The notes below the pieces were generated by a model. The model made no database searches. It saw only the letters and a program-made list of their open reading frames with translations, and was not told the DNA's origin. Source: an uncultured Eubacteriales bacterium (lineage in GTDB: Bacteria > Bacillota > Clostridia > Oscillospirales > CAG-382). From it: a stretch of DNA of 17,446 bases. Shown piece after piece: positions 8,248-14,706 of this stretch; within the stretch, counting starts at the first letter, position 1, and each line of letters begins with the position of its first letter. The stretch covers positions 1 to 17,446 of the forward strand of contig CAKSCN010000033.1 of assembly GCA_934444485.1 (NCBI GenBank), written 5' to 3'. The position numbers and the translations under genes are program-made.

Positions 8248-8592
8248 ATTTACGGGAGTGTCCTTTTCTGAAGAAAAGAACCAAAAGACTTTAAGGAGCA
8301 AAGCTGGCGCTTTGCATGGGACGGATTATACTGTAATTTAAAGGCACTGCCGAAGTCGGCGTCCATAAACGCAAGCCGCCGACTTAGATGAGGCAGACTA
8401 ATCTTGTCCGAGGTCGGAGCGTTTAAGCTCGGCAACGCCTCGCTCAAAGGTGGGCGTAGCATCAGATTTTGCGGGGACTTAATCCGAGGTTCTGCCGTTC
8501 CCGAAATTTGTACCTCACTTCGTTCGACGACAAATTACGGAAAGATGAGCTTTTTGGAAAGTGCATGGCTTGAGATTAGCACTTGCTCTCGG
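8248..8592 (+). repeat. structured 3'-flanking repeat, copy B
   Basis: Non-coding element immediately downstream of galU and in its orientation. Serial hairpins: 8263-8278 (perfect CTTTTC/GAAAAG, loop TGAA); 8298-8315 (perfect GCAAAGC/GCTTTGC); 8353-8385 (perfect 9-bp AAGTCGGCG/CGCCGACTT, loop containing CCATAAACGCAAGC); 8501-8540 (11-bp stem with one mismatch); 8559-8584 (AAGTGC/GCACTT). Bases 8422-8549 are identical to the reverse complement of 23-150. The right end is uncertain because a MITE-like element follows at once. Confidence 0.85.
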
Positions 8593-8597
8593 GTGTA

Positions 8598-8938
8598 TTG
8601 GAGGCGGCAAAGCAGGAGTTGGCAGAGCCAACTTTGGAGGCATCCCCTGTGTAACCGGTTGCAAAGCAACCTCTGGAGCTGTCACGACGAAGTCGTTACG
8701 AAGTCGTTACGAAGTCGTCGGACTGAGGGACTGTAAAGTTGACACAAGTGTCAACTCGAGAGCAAATGCTTCGTAAACTCACATTTCTCTCTGTCCACAC
8801 AAAATATCATTGAGGGAGTTCTTGTCCGACAATCCCTCCGTCACGCCTGCGGCGTGCCACCTCCATAGGTTGCTTTGCAACCGGCTACACTAAGGCAGGC
8901 ACGGCGGCTTCGCCGCCTAAAAATATACCATTGAGAAA
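8598..8938. repeat. MITE-like symmetric hairpin array
   Basis: Two inverted arms each carry three hairpins in mirrored order. Outer: 8617-8633 (AGTTGGC/GCCAACT) and 8903-8917 (GGCGGC/GCCGCC). Middle: 8657-8671 and 8868-8882 (both GGTTGC/GCAACC). Inner: 8684-8696 (ACGAC/GTCGT) and 8842-8856 (CACGCC/GGCGTG). A central hairpin lies at 8738-8755 (GTTGACA/TGTCAAC). The reverse complement of the right arm aligns with the left arm (GTGTA.CCGGTTGCAAAGCAACC, then TGGAG, then GAGGGA). Three 11-bp tandem units ACGAAGTCGTT/C lie at 8687-8719. There is no transposase or credible reading frame, so it would be a non-autonomous element. The end points are approximate. Confidence 0.7.
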
Positions 8939-9000
8939 ATACAAATTTCGCACCGCCTCAAACCCCAACAACCTCGGCAAAAATCCGCTATTCCTTTGCC

Positions 9001-9084
9001 GCACAAGCTCAAATTTAGCACCGTATAATGTTGAAGAAAAGCGAAGCTTTTCAACGTCAATTATGCATTATGCATTATGAATTC
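9001..9084 (+). repeat. upstream repeat module, copy 1 (TATAAT, hairpin, heptamer array)
   Basis: The order is GCACAA, then TATAAT at 9024-9029, then TTGAAGAAAAGCG and a hairpin (AAAAGC-gaa-GCTTTT, 9037-9051). Heptamers AATTATG, CATTATG and CATTATG follow, ending in AATTC (9059-9084). The same order recurs at 12408-12489 and 12510-12630. It lies 55 bp upstream of the deaminase gene and in its orientation, so it might supply a promoter, although the -35 is poor. The 62 bp before it (8939-9000) holds nothing I recognise beyond a CAAATTT.GCACCG echo. Confidence 0.55.
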
Positions 9085-9138
9085 AGCATTAAACAGTAAT
9101 TGTCAATCGTCAATTTTTAATCGGAGGATATTCTGTTT

Positions 9139-9627
9139 ATGGAAAGAATAAGCAAAGAAAACTATTATCTTGACATTGCCTGTACCGTTGCGTCACGGGG
9201 AACGTGCTTAAGGCGCAAATACGGGGCAATAATCGTAAAGAACGACGTAATAATTTCAACCGGCTACGTCGGTGCGCCGAGAGGACGTGCGAACTGTTCG
9301 GACCTCGGCTGCTGCACACGTGAGAAGCTCAACATTCCGAGAGGTGAGCGGTATGAGCTGTGCCGTTCCGTACACGCCGAGGCGAATGCGATAATATCGG
9401 CGTCCCGTGAGCAGATGCTCGGCTCAACGCTCTATCTTGTCGGCATCGAGGTTGCGACGGGTGAGCTTGTGGCGGACGCCTGCTGTTGTCAGATGTGCAA
9501 GCGGCTTGTCATAAACGCCGGCATCGACAAGGTCGTCATTCGCCGCACTCCGACCGAGTTTTCGGTTATCGACGTTTCCTCGTGGATTGACGACGACGAC
9601 AGTCTCGGCGGAAGGCTCGGATATTAA
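9139..9627 (+). CDS. dCMP deaminase family protein (ComEB-like)
   Basis: Zinc-dependent cytidine/deoxycytidylate deaminase family, 162 aa, probably converting dCMP to dUMP for dTTP synthesis in the cytoplasm. The catalytic HAE motif is at 79-81 (VHAEANAI): His79 binds zinc and Glu81 shuttles protons. The second zinc motif, normally PCxxC, here reads CCQMC with Cys117 and Cys120, so the Pro is replaced by Cys. The Cys-rich insert (NCSDLGCCTREK, then LCRSVHAE) and GAPRG segment are typical of the dCMP deaminase/ComE operon protein 2 branch. GGAGGA at 9123-9128 lies about 10 bp before the ATG. It appears to be a single gene. No com genes are nearby, so a competence role should not be assumed from the ComEB name. 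Confidence 0.88.
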   Translation: MERISKENYYLDIACTVASRGTCLRRKYGAIIVKNDVIISTGYVGAPRGRANCSDLGCCTREKLNIPRGERYELCRSVHAEANAIISASREQMLGSTLYLVGIEVATGELVADACCCQMCKRLVINAGIDKVVIRRTPTEFSVIDVSSWIDDDDSLGGRLGY

Positions 9628-9757
9628 GCGGAGTCTTGCCCTATTTCACGGCGGTTTAAAGTCGGCTTTGCCGAAAAGCAAAAGAGAATACTTTCGCAAG
9701 AGTTTACTTAGAATTTGAAATATTTGGCGTTTTAAAGCAATTTTTTGGTAACTATGC

Positions 9758-9786
9758 TTGATTTTTGCCAAAATATGTGTTATACT
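9758..9786 (+). promoter_or_regulatory. sigma-A promoter for ywlE-rimI-tsaD
   Basis: -35 TTGATT at 9758-9763, a 17-bp spacer and -10 TATACT at 9781-9786, about 85 bp before the ATG at 9872. The promoter overlaps an open upstream extension of the reading frame, supporting the internal start at 9872. Confidence 0.75.
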
Positions 9787-9871
9787 GTCGGTTGTCGGCA
9801 TAAGCGGAGGACTGCGTTGCGGTGTTTACGAAGCGGCTGATTTCCGGCAGGTTCCGAGGAGAGGAAAGACA

Positions 9872-10303
9872 ATGAAAAAGATTCTGTTCGTCTGTACGGG
9901 CAACACGTGCAGAAGCCCCATGGCGGAGGCGATATTCAACGTCATGGCAAAGAGCGAGGGCATTGACGCAAAGGCATATTCGGCAGGGCTGTACGCCGAC
10001 GGTGCGCCGACTTCTCACGGTGCGGTCGAGGCATTGCGTGAAGTGGGAATAGAGCATTCCGCACCGTCCCACAGGCTCATGCCGGACGACCTCATTTACA
10101 TGGACAGGGTATACGGCATGACTGCGAACCATGCGGCGTCCCTCAAAAGTGCGCTTCCGCAATATGCGGCGAAGATAGGTGCGTTTCCCCTTGAAGTTCC
10201 CGACCCGTTCGGCGGCGACCTTGAGGTATACCGCAAATGCCGGGACAGGATAAAAGAGGGCGTGGCGAAGCTTCTCGAGGAAATCAAAGCCGGGAAAATC
10301 TGA
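9872..10303 (+). CDS. ywlE: low-molecular-weight protein phosphatase, YwlE type (probable protein-arginine phosphatase)
   Basis: A 143-aa cytoplasmic phosphatase of the LMW-PTP fold. The P-loop VCTGNTCRSP gives nucleophile Cys8 and Arg14. The general acid is Asp111 in DPFGGDLEVY. The residue after Asn in the loop is Thr (Thr12 here), as in Bacillus YwlE, where Thr favours phospho-arginine. Tyrosine-specific relatives usually carry Ile or Leu there. This makes reversal of McsB-type arginine phosphorylation the likelier role, though phosphotyrosine activity cannot be excluded. No McsB is in the window. The frame is open to 9758, but that part overlaps the promoter. The ATG at 9872 starts the conserved domain and follows GAGGAAAG. 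It leads an operon with rimI and tsaD. In Bacillus, ywlE is next to another t6A gene, ywlC. Confidence 0.87.
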   Translation: MKKILFVCTGNTCRSPMAEAIFNVMAKSEGIDAKAYSAGLYADGAPTSHGAVEALREVGIEHSAPSHRLMPDDLIYMDRVYGMTANHAASLKSALPQYAAKIGAFPLEVPDPFGGDLEVYRKCRDRIKEGVAKLLEEIKAGKI

Positions 10304-10389
10304 CACGGCGAAGAAACGCCGTCCGACAAGCTCCGAACCATAAACTGCCGAATGCAGGCGCACTGTCTGCGGAAAGGATTTTTACGTTT

Positions 10390-10914
10390 ATGTTTTTATC
10401 AAAATTTATATCCGACAGCGGATTTTTCCACTTTTTCCCTCTCGAGAAAGCGGACGTTCACTATGCGGCGACGCTTGAGAGCGAGTACTTCACGTTTCCC
10501 GAGAGTGAGGAGAGTATGCTGAAAACGTTGGACAGTCCGTCTGCGCTGAACTACATAGCGTTTGTCGGGCGCAAGCGGTGCGGCTACATAACGTCGTATC
10601 TGACGCCGTTTGACGAGGCGGAGATTTTGTCGTTTGCGGTTGAGATAAAGTACCGTGCAAGAGGCGTCGGCACTATGATTCTCAAAAACTACATCAAGGA
10701 GTGCATGAAGCTCGGCATAGAGACCGTGATGCTTGAGGTGAGGGAGACCAATCTCAAGGCGCAGCATATGTACGAGAAGCTGGGATTTGTTCACGTCGGC
10801 TGGCGCAAGGGTTACTACTCCGACCCTAAGGAGAATGCGAAGCTTTACAATCTCGAACTTGCGGATGTGGATCCGAAGATACTCGAGATAGAGAATCCCA
10901 TGGTAACAGTTTAA
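10390..10914 (+). CDS. rimI: GNAT N-acetyltransferase, RimI-like
   Basis: Acetyl-CoA-dependent N-acetyltransferase, 174 aa, in the family that acetylates the N terminus of ribosomal protein S18. The acetyl-CoA loop is RARGVGTMIL (R/Q-x-x-G-x-G/A type), preceded by the AEILSFAVEIKYR strand. The C-terminal block ETNLKAQHMYEKLGFVHVGWRKGYY is characteristic of RimI. The frame is open upstream to 10237, but that overlaps ywlE and has no family similarity. The ATG at 10390 has AAAGGA 11 bp upstream and gives a normal RimI start. It sits 86 bp after ywlE and 19 bp before tsaD. rimI-tsaD adjacency is common in Firmicutes, usually with tsaB and tsaE, which are not here. The exact protein substrate is inferred. 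Confidence 0.87.
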   Translation: MFLSKFISDSGFFHFFPLEKADVHYAATLESEYFTFPESEESMLKTLDSPSALNYIAFVGRKRCGYITSYLTPFDEAEILSFAVEIKYRARGVGTMILKNYIKECMKLGIETVMLEVRETNLKAQHMYEKLGFVHVGWRKGYYSDPKENAKLYNLELADVDPKILEIENPMVTV

Positions 10915-10933
10915 TGAAAGGCAGCACACGAAA

Positions 10934-11992
10934 ATGTTGATACTCGGAATAGAATCCTCCTGCGACGAAACCTGTGCGTCGGTTGTTGAGGACGGGCGCA
11001 AGGTGCTTTCAAATGTGGTTGCGTCGCAGATAGAAACGCACGCTCTTTACGGCGGAGTTGTACCGGAGATAGCGTCGAGGGCGCACTCGGAGGCGATATG
11101 GGGCGTGACGGAAAAGGCTCTCGCCGACGCCGGTGTGACTCTCGGCGACATAGGAGCGGTGGCGGTAACGAGCTGTCCGGGGCTTATAGGTGCGCTTCTT
11201 GTGGGCGTAAGCTTTGCGAAGAGCCTTGCGTACTCGAGCGGACTTCCCCTTGTACCGGTACACCACATACGCTCCCATATTGCGGCGGCGTACACCGTAT
11301 ACAACGGCGAGGACGGCGCAGAGCTTCTCGAACCGCCGTTTATTGCACTTGTGGCGTCGGGCGGACACACGTCTCTCATCAGGGTAAACGGCTACACGTC
11401 CTTTGAGGTGGTCGGAGCGACACGTGACGATGCGGCGGGCGAATGCTTTGACAAGGTGGCACGTCTTCTCGGCTTCCCCTATCCCGGCGGTGCGAAGCTT
11501 GACCGTGCGGCAGTCGGCGGAAACGCTCATGCGTACACATTTCCGGACGCAAGAGTACGTGACAGCGCATACGATTTTTCTTTCTCCGGACTCAAGACGG
11601 CTGCGGTAAACAACATACACAATGCGTCGCAGAAGGGTGAGGAGCTTAATGTTGCCGACTTTGCGGCGTCGTTTACCGAGGCGATAGTACACAGTCTTTC
11701 GTCAAGACTTGAGCTTCTTTTCAACGACGAAAAGCTTTCCGCATCGAAGAAGCTGGTTCTTGCCGGCGGCGTTGCTGCGAACGGACATTTACGCGACTCG
11801 CTCACCGAGATGTGCGGCAGAAACGGTGTGAGTCTCTATCTTCCGCCGAAGTCGCTTTGCGGTGACAACGGTGTTATGGTTGCGGCGCAGGGCTACTACG
11901 AATACATCGACGGCGTGAAGCGTGGTGCCGACTTCCGTGACCTCTCCCTCAATGCCTGCGCTACAAAAAACGTGGACGACAGAGTGCTGTGA
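10934..11992 (+). CDS. tsaD: tRNA N6-adenosine threonylcarbamoyltransferase TsaD
   Basis: Transfers the threonylcarbamoyl group to A37 of ANN-decoding tRNAs (t6A), working with TsaB and TsaE; cytoplasmic. The product is 352 aa, a normal length. The N terminus ILGIESSCDETCASVV is the family signature of the ASKHA ATPase fold. His111 and His115 (VHHIRSHIAAAY) match the metal-binding HxxxH; the intervening residues are IRS, whereas most relatives end this motif in GH. Further blocks are VASGGHTSL, DDAAGECFDKVARLLGFPYPGG, FSFSGLKTA and CGDNGVMVA, whose Asp is a metal ligand. AAAGG lies about 12 bp before the ATG. tsaB and tsaE must be elsewhere. Structured repeat copy C begins about 25 bp after its stop. 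Confidence 0.96.
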   Translation: MLILGIESSCDETCASVVEDGRKVLSNVVASQIETHALYGGVVPEIASRAHSEAIWGVTEKALADAGVTLGDIGAVAVTSCPGLIGALLVGVSFAKSLAYSSGLPLVPVHHIRSHIAAAYTVYNGEDGAELLEPPFIALVASGGHTSLIRVNGYTSFEVVGATRDDAAGECFDKVARLLGFPYPGGAKLDRAAVGGNAHAYTFPDARVRDSAYDFSFSGLKTAAVNNIHNASQKGEELNVADFAASFTEAIVHSLSSRLELLFNDEKLSASKKLVLAGGVAANGHLRDSLTEMCGRNGVSLYLPPKSLCGDNGVMVAAQGYYEYIDGVKRGADFRDLSLNACATKNVDDRVL

Positions 11993-12017
11993 CGCAGGAC
12001 GTGGGCTTACGAGGGCG

Positions 12018-12325
12018 CTCGCCGCGAGGCGTTCTTTCTTGAAAGAAAGAACCAAAGAACTTTATCCTATAGTAATTTGGAGGCAGTACCGCACGACATC
12101 GTCAACGACTCCGTCGTGAAATGGGCGGACTCATCTTATCGGAGAGAGTGCCGTTCAACCTCGACGAAGTCTCGGTCGAAGATGCGGTTGGCATCAGGCT
12201 TTGTGGGGACTAAACTTTCTGTGCTCGTCCGTTCACGCAATTTTGCGCGACTCACGCCACCGCAAAATTACGTAAAGATAAAGTTTTTGGAAAGTGCGTA
12301 TTTTGGTGTTCGCACTTGCTCTATG
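12018..12325 (+). repeat. structured 3'-flanking repeat, copy C (most diverged)
   Basis: Non-coding, just downstream of tsaD and co-oriented. The first hairpin is a perfect 9-bp stem GTTCTTTCT/AGAAAGAAC with loop TGAA (12031-12052). Bases 12034-12091 are identical to 17155-17212 (58 bp). The third hairpin is CACGAC/GTCGTG at 12092-12118. The late hairpin at 12235-12273 pairs ACG-CAATTTTGCG with CGCAAAATT-A-CGT. It keeps the stem seen in A, B and D although several bases differ on both sides. AAGTGCG/CGCACTT at 12292-12317 closes the element. It lacks the GCAAAGC-type second hairpin of copies A and B. Confidence 0.85.
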
Positions 12326-12407
12326 ATATACTGTAGGACGGGGGGTTATCTCCCGCCGCAAGAACCCAAGGTAAGGTTATGTCTGCCGTACCGTAGAAAT
12401 GCGGCAA
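12326..12407. other. unassigned stretch between repeats
   Basis: Contains a short hairpin CGGGGG/CTCCCG at 12339-12355 and nothing else I recognise. A frame open across this and the neighbouring repeats (12077-12478) has no protein-like character. Confidence 0.4.
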
Positions 12408-12489
12408 ACGATAAGCACCACATAATAAATGAAGAAAAGCGCAGCCTTTCAACGTCAATTATGCATTATGAATTATGAATTATGAATTC
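12408..12489 (+). repeat. upstream repeat module, copy 2
   Basis: GCACC-ACATAATAAA, then GAAGAAAAGCG with a weakened hairpin and TTTCAACGTCAA. Four heptamers (AATTATG, CATTATG, AATTATG, AATTATG) and AATTC follow at 12457-12489. It aligns with 9015-9084 but has one more heptamer. Confidence 0.5.
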
Positions 12490-12509
12490 TGCCTTTCTTT
12501 CCCGTCACT

Positions 12510-12630
12510 GCACAACCTCAAAATTCGCACTGTACAATCATTGAAGAAAAGCGACTTTAGGAGCTTTTCCACCCCAATTCTCCATTCTCAACTCTCAATT
12601 CTCAATTTCAAAGCGACTTTAGGAGCTTTT
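12510..12630 (+). repeat. upstream repeat module, copy 3, carrying the lgt ribosome site
   Basis: GCACAA, CTCAAAATTCGCAC and TACAAT (12533-12538) lead into TTGAAGAAAAGCG. A 21-bp sequence running from AAAGCGACTTTAGG to AGCTTTT occurs at 12548-12568 and again at 12610-12630, each forming an AAAGC/GCTTT hairpin. Between them are five heptamers (CAATTCT, CCATTCT, CAACTCT, CAATTCT, CAATTTC; 12575-12609). The second copy of the 21-mer supplies the AGGAG (12621-12625) that precedes the lgt ATG by 10 bp and places it in the hairpin loop. Confidence 0.55.
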
Positions 12631-12635
12631 TCGTT

Positions 12636-13502
12636 ATGACAAACTACATTTCGTTCCCGGGACTCGGGATAGACACATTCGCAATAAACAGAGAAGCGTT
12701 TTCGGTATTCGGACACAGCGTGTACTGGTACGGAATAATCATCTGCACGGGCATAATCCTTGCGGTGCTGTACGTGTGCTTCCGTGGGAAGCAGGAGGGT
12801 ATAAGCGTTGACGACGTAATGGACTACACGCTTGTCACCGTGCCGACGGCGATAGTGTGCGCAAGAGCGTACTACGTGCTGACAAGCCTTGACGACTTCC
12901 ATTCGTTCTACGACGTAATTGCGATATGGAACGGCGGCATTGCGATATACGGTGCGATAATCGGCGGATTCTTGGCGATAGTTGCGGTGAGCCGTCACAA
13001 AAAAATAAAGCTTGCAAAGATGCTCGACGCGACCGCACCGGCTGTTATGATAGGTCAGATACTCGGTCGGTGGGGCAACTTTGTCAACGCCGAGGCTTAC
13101 GGCGACATAACGAAGATAGACCTTCTCGGTCACGAGTTTGCGACTCCGCACTTTGCGAAGGATTTCTTTCTGCGTATGTGCATAAGCCGCAAAGACCCGT
13201 CGCTTCCGGGAGTCGAGGTGCTGACGGTTCATCCGACGTTTTTATACGAATCTGTGTGGAATCTTGTCGGATTTATACTCATCAACATTTACTACAAAAA
13301 GAAGAAATTCGACGGTGAGATAGTACTCCTGTACTTTTCATGGTACGGCTTCGGCAGATTTTTCATCGAGGGCTTCCGCACCGACAGCCTTTATATCGGA
13401 AGCATACGAATCTCTCAGCTTGTGGGGCTTCTGTGCTTTGTCGTCTGCACGGCGGCGATCGTATGGAAAAGAACCGTGATGAAAAAGCAAATCGGACAGT
13501 AA
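12636..13502 (+). CDS. lgt: prolipoprotein diacylglyceryl transferase (Lgt)
   Basis: Integral membrane enzyme that transfers diacylglycerol from phosphatidylglycerol to the lipobox Cys of prelipoproteins. The product is 288 aa with several hydrophobic helices (about 30-48, 64-82, 95-118, 205-220, 228-245, 258-278). The Lgt signature is clear: GQILGRWGNFVNAEAYG with Arg145 (equivalent to E. coli Arg143), and GRFFIEGFRTD with Arg241 and Glu245 (equivalent to Arg239 and Glu243). WNGGIAIYGAIIGG and HPTFLYESVWN also match. The start ATG is preceded by AGGAG lying within a duplicated repeat motif (12610-12630). It is followed 31 bp later by a small Phd-like gene, then folD, probably on one transcript. 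Confidence 0.96.
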   Translation: MTNYISFPGLGIDTFAINREAFSVFGHSVYWYGIIICTGIILAVLYVCFRGKQEGISVDDVMDYTLVTVPTAIVCARAYYVLTSLDDFHSFYDVIAIWNGGIAIYGAIIGGFLAIVAVSRHKKIKLAKMLDATAPAVMIGQILGRWGNFVNAEAYGDITKIDLLGHEFATPHFAKDFFLRMCISRKDPSLPGVEVLTVHPTFLYESVWNLVGFILINIYYKKKKFDGEIVLLYFSWYGFGRFFIEGFRTDSLYIGSIRISQLVGLLCFVVCTAAIVWKRTVMKKQIGQ

Positions 13503-13533
13503 TGACAGCGTTATACGGTAAGGAGGCAATAAT

Positions 13534-13773
13534 ATGAATCAAAGCGGAACCGGCAAATCTGCCAACACGAATAACGAAAACGTGGTAATCAACTTCAATC
13601 GAGATAGCATGAAAGACGGGCGCATAACAATCTACGAGGACGGAAAGCCGAAATATGCCGTAATCGACATTGAAGACGGAGATTTTGAATTGACCGACGA
13701 CGAGAAGATTGATGTTGCCGCTTCACGGGTGCTGAAACGTAATCTGGGTGCATTTAAGGAGCTGGCAAAATAA
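13534..13773 (+). CDS. small Phd/YefM-antitoxin-like protein (orphan)
   Basis: A 79-aa acidic protein with a strong AGGAGG at 13521-13526, 7 bp before the ATG, so it is probably expressed. The segment ITIYEDGKPKYAVIDIEDGD resembles the xNGKPxAVLxxxED strand pair of Phd/YefM antitoxins. The C-terminal AASRVLKRNLGAFKELAK resembles the tail helix of clostridial members. The N-terminal part (NQSGTGKSANTNNENV) is Asn/Ser rich and lacks the usual DNA-binding start of Phd. No toxin gene lies next to it: lgt is upstream and folD 47 bp downstream. It may be a diverged or solitary antitoxin-like regulator, or an unrelated small protein. The family assignment is tentative. Confidence 0.6.
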   Translation: MNQSGTGKSANTNNENVVINFNRDSMKDGRITIYEDGKPKYAVIDIEDGDFELTDDEKIDVAASRVLKRNLGAFKELAK

Positions 13774-13820
13774 CGGGTATTGACATATCAAAAGACATAT
13801 TTATTGAAAGGAACACAGAC

Positions 13821-14678
13821 ATGGCAAAGATAATTGACGGAAAGCTCACCTCGGCAAAGATACGTGAGCGGATAAAGGCGGAGACGGCGGATTTTATAAA
13901 GGAGACAGGAGTGACCCCCGGACTTGCGGTGGTTATAGTGGGCGACGACCCTGCGTCGAAGATATACGTGCGCAACAAGAAAAGAGCGTGTGAGGAATGC
14001 GGTTTTCACTCCGAAGAATACGCACTTCCGGCGGAGACGACCGAGAGCGAGCTTCTTTCTCTCATCGAGAGGTTAAACGCCGACGAGGCGATTCACGGTA
14101 TACTTGTACAGTCGCCGCTTCCGCACGGGCTTGACGAAAAGCTTATCGTTGACCACATATCACCCTCAAAGGACGTTGACGCTTTCCATGCGGTGAATGT
14201 CGGCAAGATAATGATAGGCGACTACGACTTTCTGCCCTGCACGCCTGCCGGGGTGATGGCTCTTCTGAGCGAATACGGAATAGACGTATCCGGCAAGAAA
14301 GCCGTCGTTGTGGGACGAAGCAACATAGTCGGCAAGCCTATGGCGATGCTTCTTTTGCACGCAAACGCTACGGTCACAATCTGCCACTCGCGCACACCCG
14401 ACCTTGCCGCCGAGACACGGAATGCGGATATTGTCGTAATGGCTGTCGGCAAATCGAGACTCCTCACCGGAGACATGATAAAAGAGGGCGCTGTTGTAAT
14501 CGATGTAGGCATGAACCGAGGTGCGGACGGCAAGCTCACGGGCGACGCCGACTTTGATTCCTGCGCCGCAAAGGCGTCGTACATAACCCCCGTTCCCGGA
14601 GGCGTCGGTCCGATGACCATTACGATGCTTATGCAGAACACCCTCAACGCCGCACGCAGATTCGCCGCTTACCGCTGA
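13821..14678 (+). CDS. folD: bifunctional methylene-THF dehydrogenase / methenyl-THF cyclohydrolase (FolD)
   Basis: Interconverts 5,10-methylene-, 5,10-methenyl- and 10-formyl-tetrahydrofolate using NADP, supplying purine synthesis and formylation; cytoplasmic. The product is 285 aa, the standard length. Catalytic Tyr49 and Lys53 sit in SKIYVRNKKRACEECG (the YxxxK motif). QSPLPHGLDEKLI and SPSKDVDAFH follow, the latter usually DVDGF. PCTPAGVMALL, the Rossmann segment GRSNIVGKPMAMLLL with CHSRT, and TPVPGGVGPMTITMLMQNT complete the signature. GAAAGGA lies 8-9 bp before the ATG. It is the last gene of the lgt cluster. The following gene has its own promoter. Confidence 0.97.
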   Translation: MAKIIDGKLTSAKIRERIKAETADFIKETGVTPGLAVVIVGDDPASKIYVRNKKRACEECGFHSEEYALPAETTESELLSLIERLNADEAIHGILVQSPLPHGLDEKLIVDHISPSKDVDAFHAVNVGKIMIGDYDFLPCTPAGVMALLSEYGIDVSGKKAVVVGRSNIVGKPMAMLLLHANATVTICHSRTPDLAAETRNADIVVMAVGKSRLLTGDMIKEGAVVIDVGMNRGADGKLTGDADFDSCAAKASYITPVPGGVGPMTITMLMQNTLNAARRFAAYR

Positions 14679-14706
14679 GAGAGCATAATCAAGGTCTTTA
14701 CACTCT

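Noticed and set aside
8263..8278. galU rho-independent terminator at the first hairpin of copy B
   Set aside because: The stem is AT-rich and followed by AACCAAAAGAC rather than a T run. The same hairpin occurs in all copies, including one behind a genuine terminator.
8248..8592. Degenerate group II intron
   Set aside because: No domain V-like sequence, no GUGYG 5' end and no reverse transcriptase were seen; the hairpin order does not match an intron layout.
8404..8776. Open frames of 70-110 codons across repeat copy B and the MITE-like element
   Set aside because: They run through hairpins and tandem repeats, have no ribosome site or protein-like composition, and are not preserved in the other copies.
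9758..9871. N-terminal 38-residue extension of the phosphatase
   Set aside because: It begins within the -35 box of a good promoter, and the conserved domain starts at the ATG at 9872 with its own ribosome site.
12077..12478. 133-codon frame across repeat copy C
   Set aside because: It crosses structured repeat, unassigned and heptamer-array segments, with no homologous frame in copies A, B or D.
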